From assembly GCA_016782865.1 (NCBI GenBank), contig JADHXR010000006.1, positions 1 through 64,000 of the forward strand: 64,000 nt of DNA. The letters are read 5' to 3'. The notes beneath the pieces are model-generated. The model saw only the letters and a program-made list of their open reading frames with translations, did no database searches and was not told where the DNA came from. The first letter of the stretch is position 1. Every line of letters begins with the position of its first letter. The position numbers and the translations under genes are program-made. This DNA comes from Phycisphaerae bacterium. Lineage in GTDB: Bacteria > Planctomycetota > Phycisphaerae > Sedimentisphaerales > Anaerobacaceae. Of this stretch, positions 26,742 to 36,800 are shown piece by piece.

Positions 26742-27383
26742 ATGAATTATGATTTTCCACTTTCCTCAGACTTGATTGAACAAGGGGATATTTTTATGAA
26801 TATTCCTTGTGTTGCCTTTGACTTTTCGGGTGAATTGTCTGTCTTAGAAGAAGGTGCTAAACCCGTCAATCTTACGTGGGAAGAGATCGTCAATGATAAG
26901 AAAGATGTTGCGGCAATCTTGGGAATCGACTCAGTTCCCGCTATCGTTGCAACCCAAACCTGCGATGCTCAAAGCAAAGAGTATGTGACACTTTGTCAAA
27001 TTCTGGAACTGTCTGAAATCAAACCATTCCGAGAATACAAACAGAGAACTACAAAGCGTCTTGCGGAAGAGTTAATCACACAGCATAGAAAGATGCCAGG
27101 ATTCTTCTACCTTCCACCAGACAGCAAAGTTGGATTTTCTGATAGGATGGCAGTTGCTTTTGCAAACACAATAAGAGTGCGAAGGAAGAGTCTGGAAAAG
27201 TTCGTAGCAAATAGAAAGGGACGGCTAAATAAGATGGCGTACGAACATTTTAGAGAGAAGCTGTCTCACTTCTTCCATCGATATGCGTGGAATGAATGGT
27301 ATATCCTGAACAAAGAAGAGATTGAAGCACATAAGGAATACTGTACTTACCCTCCGAATAAACTGTTTGACCATCAGAAGTAA
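26742..27383 (+). CDS. Hypothetical protein with QGDIF...ATQTCD pattern
   Basis: 213 residues, cytoplasmic. The N-terminal part reads LIEQGDIFMNIPCVAFDF and later PAIVATQTCDAQSKEYVTLCQI. This combination (a GDI-x-x-x-IP start and a Q-T/D-C-D motif) recurs in a group of uncharacterised bacterial proteins I know only as hypotheticals. The C-terminal half is basic and helical (RMAVAFANTIRVRRKSLEKF, YEHFREKLSHFFHRYAW). It is third and last gene of the island. Function unknown; association with TIGR04255-like proteins is the only clue. Confidence 0.65.
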   Translation: MNYDFPLSSDLIEQGDIFMNIPCVAFDFSGELSVLEEGAKPVNLTWEEIVNDKKDVAAILGIDSVPAIVATQTCDAQSKEYVTLCQILELSEIKPFREYKQRTTKRLAEELITQHRKMPGFFYLPPDSKVGFSDRMAVAFANTIRVRRKSLEKFVANRKGRLNKMAYEHFREKLSHFFHRYAWNEWYILNKEEIEAHKEYCTYPPNKLFDHQK

Positions 27384-27395
27384 TATCCACAAACT

Positions 27396-27410
27396 GGGGA
27401 ATTAAAGGTG
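27396..27410 (-). repeat. Right copy of inverted repeat bracketing the AT-rich island
   Basis: GGGGAATTAAAGGTG is the reverse complement of CACCTTTAATTCCCC and matches the left copy at 25431-25447 apart from one inserted T. It lies 13 bp after the last island gene. Confidence 0.5.
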
Positions 27411-27619
27411 CTTGGGACCATGTGGGACTATGGGGTGAGCCCTTGAGTTAGTAGTCAGAGAGCTTCCCCAGCCAATCGGATATATCCGGGGCCACTATAG
27501 CTATTTCCCTTTTTCGCTGCCTTGACTGTCTGGTCTGTAACCATCCACAAGGCATATATTATCAAACGTGAGTCTGTTTGTCATGTGCTATCCGGGGAAA
27601 AGGCAAGACCGGACTTGCC

Positions 27620-27647
27620 TTGATTCGGCGACTTAAAGAGTTATACT
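27620..27647 (+). promoter_or_regulatory. Promoter placing the mnmG start at or next to its ATG
   Basis: TTGATT (27620-27625), 16 bp, TATACT (27642-27647). The ATG of mnmG is at 27656, 8 bases beyond the -10 box, and no ribosome site is present between them. A perfect hairpin AAGGCAAG/CTTGCCTT sits just upstream (27600-27620). Confidence 0.55.
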
Positions 27648-27655
27648 ATCCGGCT

Positions 27656-29521
27656 ATGTCTTTCAGGACCAGGACAAATGATTTTGACTGCGTTGTCGTA
27701 GGTGGAGGTCATGCCGGCGTCGAGGCTGCCCATGCGGCTGCAAGAATCGGCGCCAAAACCTGCCTTCTTACTATCAGCACTGATACGATAGCCAAGATGA
27801 GCTGCAACCCGGCGATCGGCGGGCTTGCAAAGGGACAGATTGCGCGCGAGGTCGATGCGCTGGGGGGGCTAATGGGTCTGGCGACGGACGCCACGGGGAT
27901 CCAATTTCGTCTGCTGAACCGTTCGAAGGGCCCTGCCGTGCAGGCTCCGAGGGCGCAGGTCGACAAATACAAGTACAAGGCTCATGTCCGCGCGCTACTC
28001 GAACAAACGCCCAATCTGACAATCGCCGAGGCAATGGTTACTCAAATCGTTACCGAGAGAAATAGCGTTCGAGCGGTCAAATGCAGTGATGGAAGGGTGT
28101 ACAACGCCCCGGCTGTGATTGTGACCGCGGGGACGTTTCTTCGCGGGCTAATGCACATAGGAACGGAGAAGTTTCCGGGTGGACGGCTCGATGAACCGGC
28201 AGCTAATGAACTTTCCGACAGTTTGCGACAGCTCGGATTGAAACTCGAGAGGCTCAAGACCGGAACGCCGCCAAGACTGGACGCGGCAACGGTGGCGCTG
28301 GACCAGCTTGAGATGCAGCGCGGAGACGAAGAACCGACTGCCTTTTCATTCATGACCGAAAGAATAGACCGGCCGCAGATTCCATGCTGGATAACCTATA
28401 CAAATCAGAACATTCACAACCTGATCCGGGACAATCTGCATCGCGCCCCGTTGTACTCGGGGCAGATTGCCTCGCAGGGGCCGCGATATTGCCCGAGCAT
28501 TGAAACAAAAATCGTGCGCTTCGCCGATAAGGACCGCCATCAGGTCTTTCTGGAGCCGGAGGACGAAGAAAAGACCACCATTTACTGCAACGGCATCAGC
28601 ACTTCCGTGCCCAGGGACGTCCAGGACCAGATCTTCAAGCTCCTTGCCGGCACGGAGAACGCCCGGATTGTCCATTACGGCTACGCGATAGAGTACGATT
28701 ATTGCCCGCCGATCCAGCTCAGGGCCAGTCTGGAGACAAAGAAGATATCGGGATTGTTCCTGGCCGGCCAGCTCAACGGCACCAGCGGCTACGAAGAGGC
28801 CGCCGGCCAGGGCATCGTCGCCGGCATAAATGCGGCCAGAAAGCTGCAGCAAAAAGAGCCGATAGTCCTCGGCAGAGATCAGGCGTATATCGGAGTGATG
28901 ATCGACGATTTGCTCACGAGAGGCATCGACGAGCCCTATCGAATGTTCACTTCGCGAGCCGAGTATCGATTGTCGCTGAGAGCCGACAACGCCGACAGAA
29001 GGTTGACGCAAACGGGCAGGGCGGTCGGACTTGTCGGCGAGAAACGATGGTCGAAGTTCCAGAACAAGCTGGACCGGATCAACGCGCTCAAGGGCTATCT
29101 GAAAGACCCGTCGAAAGCGCCTCCGAGCGGGATCAGCCTGTGGGATCAGCTTCGCCAGCCGGACAATCCACTTGCGACTACTCTGTCTGAACATCCTGAC
29201 GTCAAGAACATGAATCTTACCGGCGATGCGTTGCAGGCAGTAATTATAGACGCCAAGTATGAGGGCTACCTCACCAAGCAGGAGCGGCTCGTGGCCAATT
29301 TGAAGAGCCTCGAGGGCAAGAAGATTCCGGAGGATCTGGATTACAGCAGCATCCTGCATCTGCGAAGCGAGGCGAAAGAAAAGCTCTCGGCCTTTGGGCC
29401 GGGCACGCTCGCTCAGGCCTCGCGAATAAGCGGAATAACCCCCGCCGACATCACCGTAATTCAAATCCACATGAAAAAACAATATCAAAAATCAAATAGT
29501 AAATATCAAAGCTTGTACTGA
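27656..29521 (+). CDS. mnmG: tRNA uridine-5-carboxymethylaminomethyl modification enzyme MnmG (GidA)
   Basis: 621 residues, standard for the family. With MnmE it installs the cmnm5 group at wobble U34 of several tRNAs, using FAD. FAD-binding VVVGGGHAGVEAA at the N-terminus, MSCNPAIGGLAKGQ, then the GIDEPYRMFTSRAEYRLSLR motif and a C-terminal helical domain (LDYSSILHLRSEAKEKL) are all present. Start at ATG 27656; the frame is open to 27578 without homology. The last 11 residues (QKSNSKYQSLY) come from an AAATCAAATA-type intergenic repeat that has extended the gene. Island genes with different base composition lie just upstream. Confidence 0.95.
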   Translation: MSFRTRTNDFDCVVVGGGHAGVEAAHAAARIGAKTCLLTISTDTIAKMSCNPAIGGLAKGQIAREVDALGGLMGLATDATGIQFRLLNRSKGPAVQAPRAQVDKYKYKAHVRALLEQTPNLTIAEAMVTQIVTERNSVRAVKCSDGRVYNAPAVIVTAGTFLRGLMHIGTEKFPGGRLDEPAANELSDSLRQLGLKLERLKTGTPPRLDAATVALDQLEMQRGDEEPTAFSFMTERIDRPQIPCWITYTNQNIHNLIRDNLHRAPLYSGQIASQGPRYCPSIETKIVRFADKDRHQVFLEPEDEEKTTIYCNGISTSVPRDVQDQIFKLLAGTENARIVHYGYAIEYDYCPPIQLRASLETKKISGLFLAGQLNGTSGYEEAAGQGIVAGINAARKLQQKEPIVLGRDQAYIGVMIDDLLTRGIDEPYRMFTSRAEYRLSLRADNADRRLTQTGRAVGLVGEKRWSKFQNKLDRINALKGYLKDPSKAPPSGISLWDQLRQPDNPLATTLSEHPDVKNMNLTGDALQAVIIDAKYEGYLTKQERLVANLKSLEGKKIPEDLDYSSILHLRSEAKEKLSAFGPGTLAQASRISGITPADITVIQIHMKKQYQKSNSKYQSLY

Positions 29522-29575
29522 GCGCAGTCGAAGTATTGCGGAATTATCGCTTTGCGATGATGACTTTCTTTTGCG

Positions 29576-30595
29576 ATGATTGAGCTGTCTGAAAACATCT
29601 ACAATAGCCGGCTGACACGGAGCGAGCCCAAGTTCAAGCTCTGGCGCTCGGCGGGATTGCTCCTGACGTACAAGTGCAACTGCGCCTGTGAGTTCTGCTA
29701 CTACAACTGCGACATTGAGAAGGGGGGGCTGATGTCCGTCGAGACCGCGATCAATGCCTGGCATTCGGTGAGGGCCCTCGCAGGCGAGACCGCAAGGATA
29801 CACATCACCGGCGGTGAGGCCTTTCTATATTGGGACCGTTTGCAACAGATCCTCGAAGAGGCCCAACGCGAAAAGCTCGGCAAAGTCGATTTGATAGAGA
29901 CAAACGGCTTCTGGGCTTCGAATGAAAGAATCGCCCGACGGCGGCTGAAAAGACTCGACGAACTCGGGATGCATCGGTTCAAGGTCAGCACCGACCCGTT
30001 TCATCAGGAGTACGTTGACGCAGAATTGGTGCGCCGATTGGCCGCGACGGCCACCGATGTTCTTGGGCCCGACCGCGTGCAAATCCGCTGGCAAAAGTAC
30101 CTCGACAATCCCACCGAAATGAAGGACCTCTCGTCCGCTGAGCGTAAAGAGCGGTATATCAGTACTGTTAACGACTATCGGTGCCGCTTCACCGGCCGAG
30201 CAGCGGGAAAACTGGCGCGACTTCTCGCGGCACAACCGATAGAGAGTTTCACTGGGGCCAACTGCAAATCGGATCTTCTCGGCGCCAAGGGCGTGCATAT
30301 CGACCCGTTCGGCAACGTCTTTAGCGGCACGTGCAGCGGCATCATTCTCGGCAACGTGAGCGAGACGCCGCTTGAGGACATCTGGAAACAGTTCGACCCC
30401 GCGCACGACGACTTTATCAACCGGCTGTTCAATTCGGGCCCCTCGGGCCTGCTCGACGAAGCCGCAAAACAGGGCTATGAAAGACAAGAGGTCTACGCGA
30501 GCAAATGCCATCTCTGCACCGGCATCCGGCAGTTCCTCTTCAATAACGGCCTCTGTGGACCGACAATAGGCCCCGTGGAGTGTTACGCTGATTAG
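29576..30595 (+). CDS. Radical SAM protein
   Basis: 339 residues. [17 protein letters not shown] contains the Cx3Cx2C cluster motif (about residues 35-42) that binds the SAM-coordinated [4Fe-4S]. [11 protein letters not shown] is the GGE motif for SAM binding. [10 protein letters not shown] and [12 protein letters not shown] are further barrel strands. A C-terminal segment with [16 protein letters not shown] and later [12 protein letters not shown] resembles a short SPASM/twitch domain that could hold an extra cluster. It lies 54 bp after mnmG. No precursor peptide is seen nearby. Product unknown. Confidence 0.85.
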   Translation: MIELSENIYNSRLTRSEPKFKLWRSAGLLLTYKCNCACEFCYYNCDIEKGGLMSVETAINAWHSVRALAGETARIHITGGEAFLYWDRLQQILEEAQREKLGKVDLIETNGFWASNERIARRRLKRLDELGMHRFKVSTDPFHQEYVDAELVRRLAATATDVLGPDRVQIRWQKYLDNPTEMKDLSSAERKERYISTVNDYRCRFTGRAAGKLARLLAAQPIESFTGANCKSDLLGAKGVHIDPFGNVFSGTCSGIILGNVSETPLEDIWKQFDPAHDDFINRLFNSGPSGLLDEAAKQGYERQEVYASKCHLCTGIRQFLFNNGLCGPTIGPVECYAD

Positions 30596-30603
30596 CGCCT
30601 TAG

Positions 30604-30647
30604 CAAAACAACCGGGGCCTATGCCGAGTGAATCAGCATAGGCCCCG
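30604..30647 (-). terminator. Terminator of CBM9/fibronectin-like gene
   Basis: On the minus strand CGGGGCCTATGC / GCATAGGCCCCG (12 bp, perfect) followed by GTTGTTTTG. It sits about 65 bp after the stop at 30713 and is nearly identical, with compensating changes, to the terminator of the paralogous gene at 46678. Confidence 0.75.
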
Positions 30648-30712
30648 AACTGGTGCAAATCTATCTTCTCAGCAGCGCGGTTACTTGCTGCTTCAATCAG
30701 CTTCCAAAGAAC

Positions 30713-32872
30713 TTACCTAACCAGCCGAATGTCGTCAAAATACATCGTGCCAGTACTGCCGGCCGCCGGGCCGTTTTTCGTGCCGATGCCGATGGTAATT
30801 GAATTGACATTAGCGAGATTCACGCCCGCAAACGCCTGCAGGTCGATGACCCACTGTCTCCATCCGGTAATGTTCGTTGCCGCAGGATCATCATGATAGA
30901 CAATCGACGTACCATTGAGGGCGACAAACATCCGATCGGGAGCGTTCGCCGATGCGCCCCTGTGCCACAGGATGAGCTTCGTGACGCCTTCGGTGGTCCA
31001 GTCTTTCGGCCAGAGAAGCGTCAAAGTCGCCTCGGAGGTCTTGCCGGCGTTGTCGTAGCGATAAACAAGCGACTGGATGCCGCCGTGAACGATACCCTGC
31101 TCGGCATAGGGCGGCAGATCGTTGCCCACCAGTGCGCCGTTTGTCGTGGTTCCAAAGCCGTCGATCCATTTATCGAATATCCTGTTGCTCGCGGCATCAG
31201 GCGGGTCAATATCGTTGTACGACTCGAAATCGTCCACGGCAATGAAATCGGCCGTCGTAAAGCTCCAGAGAAGACCCTTGACCGTTCCGGTCGGATATAC
31301 CTCATCCACGCGCCAGGCGTAACCGCTATCCCGGGCAAGTCCTCCGGGATCATAGCTCTCGGCGCCAAGCGCCCTGGGACCTACGTACTCAGGTGAGGCC
31401 GTCGTGGCGCTCTTGACCGCATCGGCATCGGTCCCGAAGTACAGCTCGTGCGAGGCGGCATTGTCCGCTGCTGTCCAGCCAAGCGTTGCTATCATCTGAA
31501 CATCCGCCGCGCCGTTGGCCGGTTGCGGATTGCCCACCGCGCCGGGTGTAGTGAAACTCCAGACTTCCCCTTTGTGCGTGTTTGGGGGATCGAATTCATC
31601 GACCCGCCAGTAATAGACCTTCTCTGCCTCAAGCGAACCGGGGTCGAAGGTCGCAGCGCCCTGCGGTACTCCCGTGACGGCATCATTTACCTCGTCGAAA
31701 CCTGTGCCGATAAAGACGGTGTGCAATTTGGCACCGTACCCTCCCTTCCAACTGAAGGTTGCATCCAGGTCCACAAATTCGGCGCCGTCGGCCGGGTCGG
31801 GATTGGAGGCGGTATAGGGCAGTATAGAGAAGCTCCAGACGTTACCCTTCCAGGGACTTGCTGCATTGGCGTCGTTGACCTCGTCGACTCGCCAGTAGTA
31901 GGTCGTTCCCGGAATCAGACCGCCCGGAATAGGAAAACCGGGAAAGCCGACAATAAACATGTCCGAGGCCTGCCGGTTGCCTACGAATGTGTCGGCGGCG
32001 CCGTTGTTCACATCGTCGAAATTATCGCCTATGTACACATCGTGCGATACCGCCCATTGTCCCGGCTTCCAGGAAAGCGTCGCCCATGTCAGCTCAAGCT
32101 GGTCGCCGTCTGCCGGATCCGGACGCCGAGCGAGCGGGTTGCCGCCACTGATTGCAACGTCGGAGAAAGTAATATGCCCAAATCCCAGACTCTGGTCATG
32201 AGCTTCTCGGCTGGTCCAGGTCATCTGGATTTCCCGGTCACCGTTATCGGTGTCGTCAAGAACGGGGTGGAAGCCGACGGTACTGCCTACTGAAAAGTCC
32301 AGTGAAAGCATTTGTCCGTATTCGATAGAGGCTTCGCAGATGTATCCCTCAGGAGTTAGGGAGGAGGCTACCTTGAGGTAATCAATCTGGCTCTGACCAC
32401 CACTGTCCATATTGCACCAGTTCCATGTCTGTTCCTTGAAATCAAAACCGTACTGGTAATGTTCATCATGTGGTGGAACGGCGTTTAGCGTAGAGAAAAA
32501 CACTTCTACAGCGTCGGCATTCCAGATAGTGCCGCCGGTTTTATTCTGGGATAACTTGTCGTCTTTCACAATCACTGCCATGTAGATGTTCTCGTCATCC
32601 CAGAGCAGATAGAATTCTCCGCCCAAGTCGTCAACGTTCTCCCAACTTGTCTGTCCAGTATACAATTGCGCTTCCACGTCAAGTATCGCCGGGGTCATAG
32701 CTGAAAGATTCCAGTCGCTCAGATCCCCGTCAATCTCGGGAGTGCCCCTGAAAACGTCTATCACCAGTGGCTCTCCGGTCTTTGGGTGTACTGCAGGTGG
32801 GTCCTGCGCAATCGCCAGACTCACGCTGAGCAAAGTAATAATCCCCATGAAAAAACATTTCTTAGCTAACAT
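30713..32872 (-). CDS. Secreted CBM9-like / fibronectin-like repeat protein
   Basis: 719 residues from ATG 32872 (GGAGGAAC upstream, signal peptide MLAKKCFFMGIITLLSVSLAIA). Residues about 25-235 are a CBM9/DOMON-like sugar-binding domain: GTPEIDGDLSDWN, FYLLWDDENIYMAVIVKDD, WNADAVEVFF. Three planctomycete-type fibronectin-like units follow (about 240-530), each with an LSWKPG or LGWTAADNAASHELYFGTD strand and YYWRVDE. The last 185 residues (DDFESYNDIDPPD to TMYFDDIRLVR) form a jelly-roll-like domain that is about identical in layout to the C-terminus of the 44572 gene. Probably an extracellular carbohydrate-binding scaffold. No catalytic domain is visible. Confidence 0.82.
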   Translation of the reverse strand: MLAKKCFFMGIITLLSVSLAIAQDPPAVHPKTGEPLVIDVFRGTPEIDGDLSDWNLSAMTPAILDVEAQLYTGQTSWENVDDLGGEFYLLWDDENIYMAVIVKDDKLSQNKTGGTIWNADAVEVFFSTLNAVPPHDEHYQYGFDFKEQTWNWCNMDSGGQSQIDYLKVASSLTPEGYICEASIEYGQMLSLDFSVGSTVGFHPVLDDTDNGDREIQMTWTSREAHDQSLGFGHITFSDVAISGGNPLARRPDPADGDQLELTWATLSWKPGQWAVSHDVYIGDNFDDVNNGAADTFVGNRQASDMFIVGFPGFPIPGGLIPGTTYYWRVDEVNDANAASPWKGNVWSFSILPYTASNPDPADGAEFVDLDATFSWKGGYGAKLHTVFIGTGFDEVNDAVTGVPQGAATFDPGSLEAEKVYYWRVDEFDPPNTHKGEVWSFTTPGAVGNPQPANGAADVQMIATLGWTAADNAASHELYFGTDADAVKSATTASPEYVGPRALGAESYDPGGLARDSGYAWRVDEVYPTGTVKGLLWSFTTADFIAVDDFESYNDIDPPDAASNRIFDKWIDGFGTTTNGALVGNDLPPYAEQGIVHGGIQSLVYRYDNAGKTSEATLTLLWPKDWTTEGVTKLILWHRGASANAPDRMFVALNGTSIVYHDDPAATNITGWRQWVIDLQAFAGVNLANVNSITIGIGTKNGPAAGSTGTMYFDDIRLVR

Positions 32873-32950
32873 TTTGTTCCTCCTTCTAAAAAGAGTTTTA
32901 GTGTAGCAATGAATCATCGAGAAGAAACTCGGAGCTGATGTCCATGCTGG

Positions 32951-33010
32951 TCAGGGGGGACGAGCCACCGGGCTCGGCCATGAGGTGGTTTGAGAATCAG
33001 GCACGCTCAT
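32951..33010 (-). CDS. Possible 19-residue leader peptide
   Basis: ATG at 33010 is preceded by AGGAGG at 7 bases spacing and encodes MSVPDSQTTSWPSPVARPP before a stop. It lies 78 bp upstream of the CBM9-like gene. A translated leader is possible, but nothing else supports it. Confidence 0.2.
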   Translation of the reverse strand: MSVPDSQTTSWPSPVARPP

Positions 33011-33045
33011 TACACGCCTCCTATCCATCTAACAGAAATCATCCG

Positions 33046-33165
33046 GGATTTCTCATATACACTTCACTGAACCACTCCTACAAACTTCAAGTCTCACAAT
33101 ACCGTAATCTCATTTCAATTTCAAGATAATTCCAGCAGATTCAGCATATCGTGCCGGAAAAGCCG
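33046..33165. repeat. 120-bp dispersed repeat, copy 1
   Basis: Aligns without gaps to 47836-47955 at about 90% (12 differences by eye). On the minus strand both copies end a frame with RLFR..MLNLLELS-stop. It occupies much of the 32873-33262 intergenic gap, which otherwise holds the possible leader peptide and the BlaI operator. Confidence 0.75.
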
Positions 33166-33191
33166 AAAAAAAATTATTTTTCCATTTTTTG

Positions 33192-33249
33192 TTGGCATCT
33201 TGTACAAGTGTACGATATTATGGTTGTACATATGTACAATACACTTGTA
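33192..33249 (+). promoter_or_regulatory. Promoter with nested BlaI-type operator dyads
   Basis: Promoter-like TTGGCA (33192-33197), 18 bp, TATTAT (33216-33221). Over it lie CTTGTACAAG (33199-33208, perfect), TTGTACATATGTACAA (33224-33239, perfect 16 bp), and the mutually inverted pair TACAAGTGTA (33203-33212) and TACACTTGTA (33240-33249). TACA/TGTA-containing dyads are the known BlaI/MecI binding pattern, so the downstream repressor probably controls itself here. Confidence 0.75.
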
Positions 33250-33262
33250 AAAGGAGATTGAT

Positions 33263-33637
33263 ATGACGGTGGAGAATCTACCGGCCTTGAGCCCTTCCGA
33301 AACCGAGATACTGAGATTAGTCTGGCAGCTCGACAAAGCGACCGTGCAGGAGGTTTGCGAGAAACTGCCTGCCGAAAGGAAGATAACCTATGCCACCGTT
33401 CAGACCCTGCTGCGCCGGTTGGAAAAGAAGGGCTACCTGAAACACACAGTCAATGGCAAGGCCCACGTTTTTTCGGCTGCGGTCGAGAGGGAACACGTCG
33501 TAAAGAGATCAGTCGGTGATTTTCTGGACCGGCTATTCGGCGGCGATCCTATTCCACTCATGCAGTACTTAGCCGAGCACGGCACGATCAGCGCCGACGA
33601 TATCGAGAACCTCAAACGGCTCACGAGTAAACAATGA
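33263..33637 (+). CDS. BlaI/MecI/CopY-family transcriptional repressor
   Basis: 124 residues. The winged helix is clear: LSPSETEILRLVWQLDKATVQEVCEKL, then ITYATVQTLLRRLEKKGYLKH (recognition helix and wing), followed by the dimerisation helices (VKRSVGDFLDRLFGG). Such repressors are cleaved or released after a partner BlaR1/MecR1 membrane protease senses a signal. The partner lies 200 bp downstream. AAGGAGATTGAT precedes the ATG. Operator dyads overlap its promoter. Confidence 0.93.
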   Translation: MTVENLPALSPSETEILRLVWQLDKATVQEVCEKLPAERKITYATVQTLLRRLEKKGYLKHTVNGKAHVFSAAVEREHVVKRSVGDFLDRLFGGDPIPLMQYLAEHGTISADDIENLKRLTSKQ

Positions 33638-33740
33638 ATAGAACATTGCCACAGAGATCACAGAGAGAACGGAGAACAATTAACCACAGATGCCGCCCTG
33701 AGCGAAGTCGAAGGATTTCGCAGATTAACGCAGATAAGGA

Positions 33741-33805
33741 TTAGCCACGAATGAACACGAATTGGCACGGATAACAGCAATGAATTGGAGAAAATTCGTG
33801 GCTAA
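33741..33805. repeat. Inverted repeat between blaI- and blaR1-like genes
   Basis: TTAGCCACGAAT and ATTCGTGGCTAA form a 12-bp perfect inverted repeat around sequence of the CACGAATGAACACGAATT type, a common dispersed filler. A related GCAGATTAACGCAGATAAGG piece precedes it. Confidence 0.6.
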
Positions 33806-33835
33806 GAACCAATAGTTTTTTGCGGAGAGATAGCA

Positions 33836-36800
33836 ATGGAAACTTACCTGACCCAAATCACAAATTATCTGCTGATGCAAAGCTGGCAGATAGCAGTCCT
33901 GGTGGTCGTAATAGCTGCTGCAACCTTCGCGCTGAGAAACAGAAGCGCACACGTCCGCTACCTGCTCTGGCTTATCGTCCTGGCCAAATGCCTGGTTCCG
34001 CCGTTGCTCGAAGTTCCGGTTGCCGTGTTGCCCGAAAGAGTGCCGGTCGCTGCTGCTTTCACCATCCCTTTGCCTGCCGCAGTCGAGACGATGCCGGAAA
34101 CAACAGGGCCACTGGAGGTCGCGCCGATAGTTGCGCCTGTAGTACCCTCTCGACCGCAACTAAGCCCCCGACAATGGATCGTGATCGGGTGGTTGGCTGG
34201 CGTGTTGGCGTTTGCTTGCATCGCGGCTGTCAAGGCCGGCCGCACCGTGCGATGGCTGCGCCGGGACCGCAGACCGCTCTCTCACGACGTGCAGACCGGC
34301 GTCAACGATCTGCTGTCCCCGCTCGGCCTGCGAAGGCTGCCCAGAATGTGGCTGCTTGAGGGGATCGGCCAACCCTTCGTCTGGGGAGCAGTGCGGGGAG
34401 ACATCTACCTGCCCGCAAGCTTCGTTCGGATTCCGGATGATGGACATCGCAGGCACGTTCTGGGTCATGAACTCGGTCACGTGATGCGTTTCGATGCTGC
34501 GGTCAATCTCGTGCAGATAATCGCCCAATCCGTTTTCTGGTTCCATCCTCTTGTATGGTGGGCGAACAGGAGAATCCGCGCCGAGCGCGAGAAATGCTGC
34601 GATGAAATGGCAATCGCCCGTCTGAACGCCCAAGCCAAAGATTACACCAGAGCAATCGTTGAGACGCTCGTTACCGAATATGAATCGACCCGGCCAGTTC
34701 CATCGTTGGCTATAGCGGGTCCGGTGAGGAACATTGAGGAAAGGATCAAGATTATGTTGAAGCCAGGAAAGAAATTCTACAAACACGCAAGCGTGCCCGT
34801 TCTATTGATTGTCGGTTTGATAGCTCTGTTGGCTGTTCCAACAGCTTTAGTCCTGACCGCCAGAGCTGGCACAGCACCCGGCTTCGGCAATCCCACAAAC
34901 CTTGGGCCGTCTGTCAACAGTTCAGCTCACGAGTATGATCCGAGCATTTCCGCCGATGAATTGGAACTCTACTTCAACTCATATCGGCCCGGGAGTTTTG
35001 GCGAGGCCGACATCTGGATGACAACGAGGAAGACGAAGGCCGACCCTTGGGGCAACCCCGTGAATCTTGGACTCACGGTCAACAGCCCGGCTCGCGAGCT
35101 TGCCCCAAGCATATCGGCCGACGGACTGTCGCTCTACTTCAGTTCGGACCGGTCAGGAGGGTACGGTGTTCAAGATATCTGGGTGACAACGCGGGAAACG
35201 AAGAGTGCTCCTTGGGGCGAGCCGGTGAATCTCGGCCCCACGGTCAACAGCGTGGCTCGCGAGCACGCCCCAAGCATTTCCACTGACGGCCTGGAGCTTT
35301 ACTTCTCTGGGCTCTGGGAATTCCCTGAATCATCACGACCCGGAGGTTCGGGTAAAGCCGACATCTGGGTGACAGCGAGGAAGACGAAACGTGACCCTTG
35401 GGGCACACCGGTTAACCTCGGCCCAGCAGTCAATAGTACTACCTATGACGAATCACCTTCCATATCGGGAGATGGTCTGTCGCTCTACTTCTACTCCCAT
35501 CGATCATGGGGTTCTGGTAAATCCGATATTTGGGTGACGAAGCGCAAAAGCACGAGCGACCCTTGGGGTGCACCGGTGAACCTTGGTCCAACCGTCAATA
35601 GTGTGAGCATGGGAGGCAATCCCGATATTTCCAGGGATGGTTCTACCCTATACTTTGCATCGAGGCGGCCCGGTGGTTTGGGCGGATCCGACCTGTGGCA
35701 GTTGTCCTTGGGGAAACATGGGGCGAAAGAAAATTCTGCCCCTGAAGATGAGAAAAGACAACCGACAAAGTCACTGCAGCAGGCTGCTGCTGATGGTGAT
35801 CTTGAGCAGGTCAAGTTGCACATTTCAAGCGGTGCCGATGTCAACGCCAAGGACCAAAGGGGCAGGGCTGCCGTGCATCGTGCGGCTTATGCCGGCCACA
35901 TAGAGGTCGTGAGACTGCTTATCGAGCATGGCGCGGACGTCAACGTGGAGGACAAGCTGAAGAGAACACCGCTGGAACACGCGGCAGTTGCCAGCCGCAC
36001 GAAGGTGGTTAAGCTGCTCATCGAAGAAGGGGCTAATCCGAACGCCCGCAATGAGGATCGGGCAACACCACTCCATGTTGCTGCGAGCTCAACAGACAAA
36101 GATACTGTCAGGTTACTCATAGATGAGGGCGCTGACGTCACTCTGAAGGATGCTGCCGGGAAAACACCGTTGCACGCCGCGATGATGAGTGCAAATCCGG
36201 GCAGGAGGGAAATTGTAGACATCATCGTGGCCACAGGCAAAGTCCCATCCACCATTCATTTGGCGGCGTATATGGGGGATCTGGCCAAAGTCAAAACCTT
36301 CATCGAAGAAGGTGTAGCTGTGAATGAGAAGGGAGTTGGTGCTGTGACGGCCTTACACTGCGCCGCTGCCGGAGGCCGGAAAGAAGTGGCGGAGCTGCTA
36401 CTGGCCCATGGCGCCGATGTGAACGCACGAGAAACCGATGGTATGACCCCACTGCAGTCCGCTGTTTACTGTTCGGATGATAAAGAAACCATCAAGCTGC
36501 TTATCGCCAATGGATCAGATGTCAACGCGACTGCCCACGTCGAGGGTGAAACGGGAATGTCAGTACTGGGGCTGCGGCTTGAAAGATGCGTCAGCCAGCC
36601 TATAGAACTTGCTGATGCAGGGGGCAAAGAGATGAATGCACGAGTCAAATCGCTTTGGAACAGTGAGATAACACGGCTCCTGACGTCCAAAGGGGCCAGG
36701 TTTGGTGACGGCGACGAATTTTGGCTGTCCATCGCAGAGAAAATGGACATACCGGAAATTAAGGAGTTGGCCCCCACCAACAGCGATGATGATAACAAGG

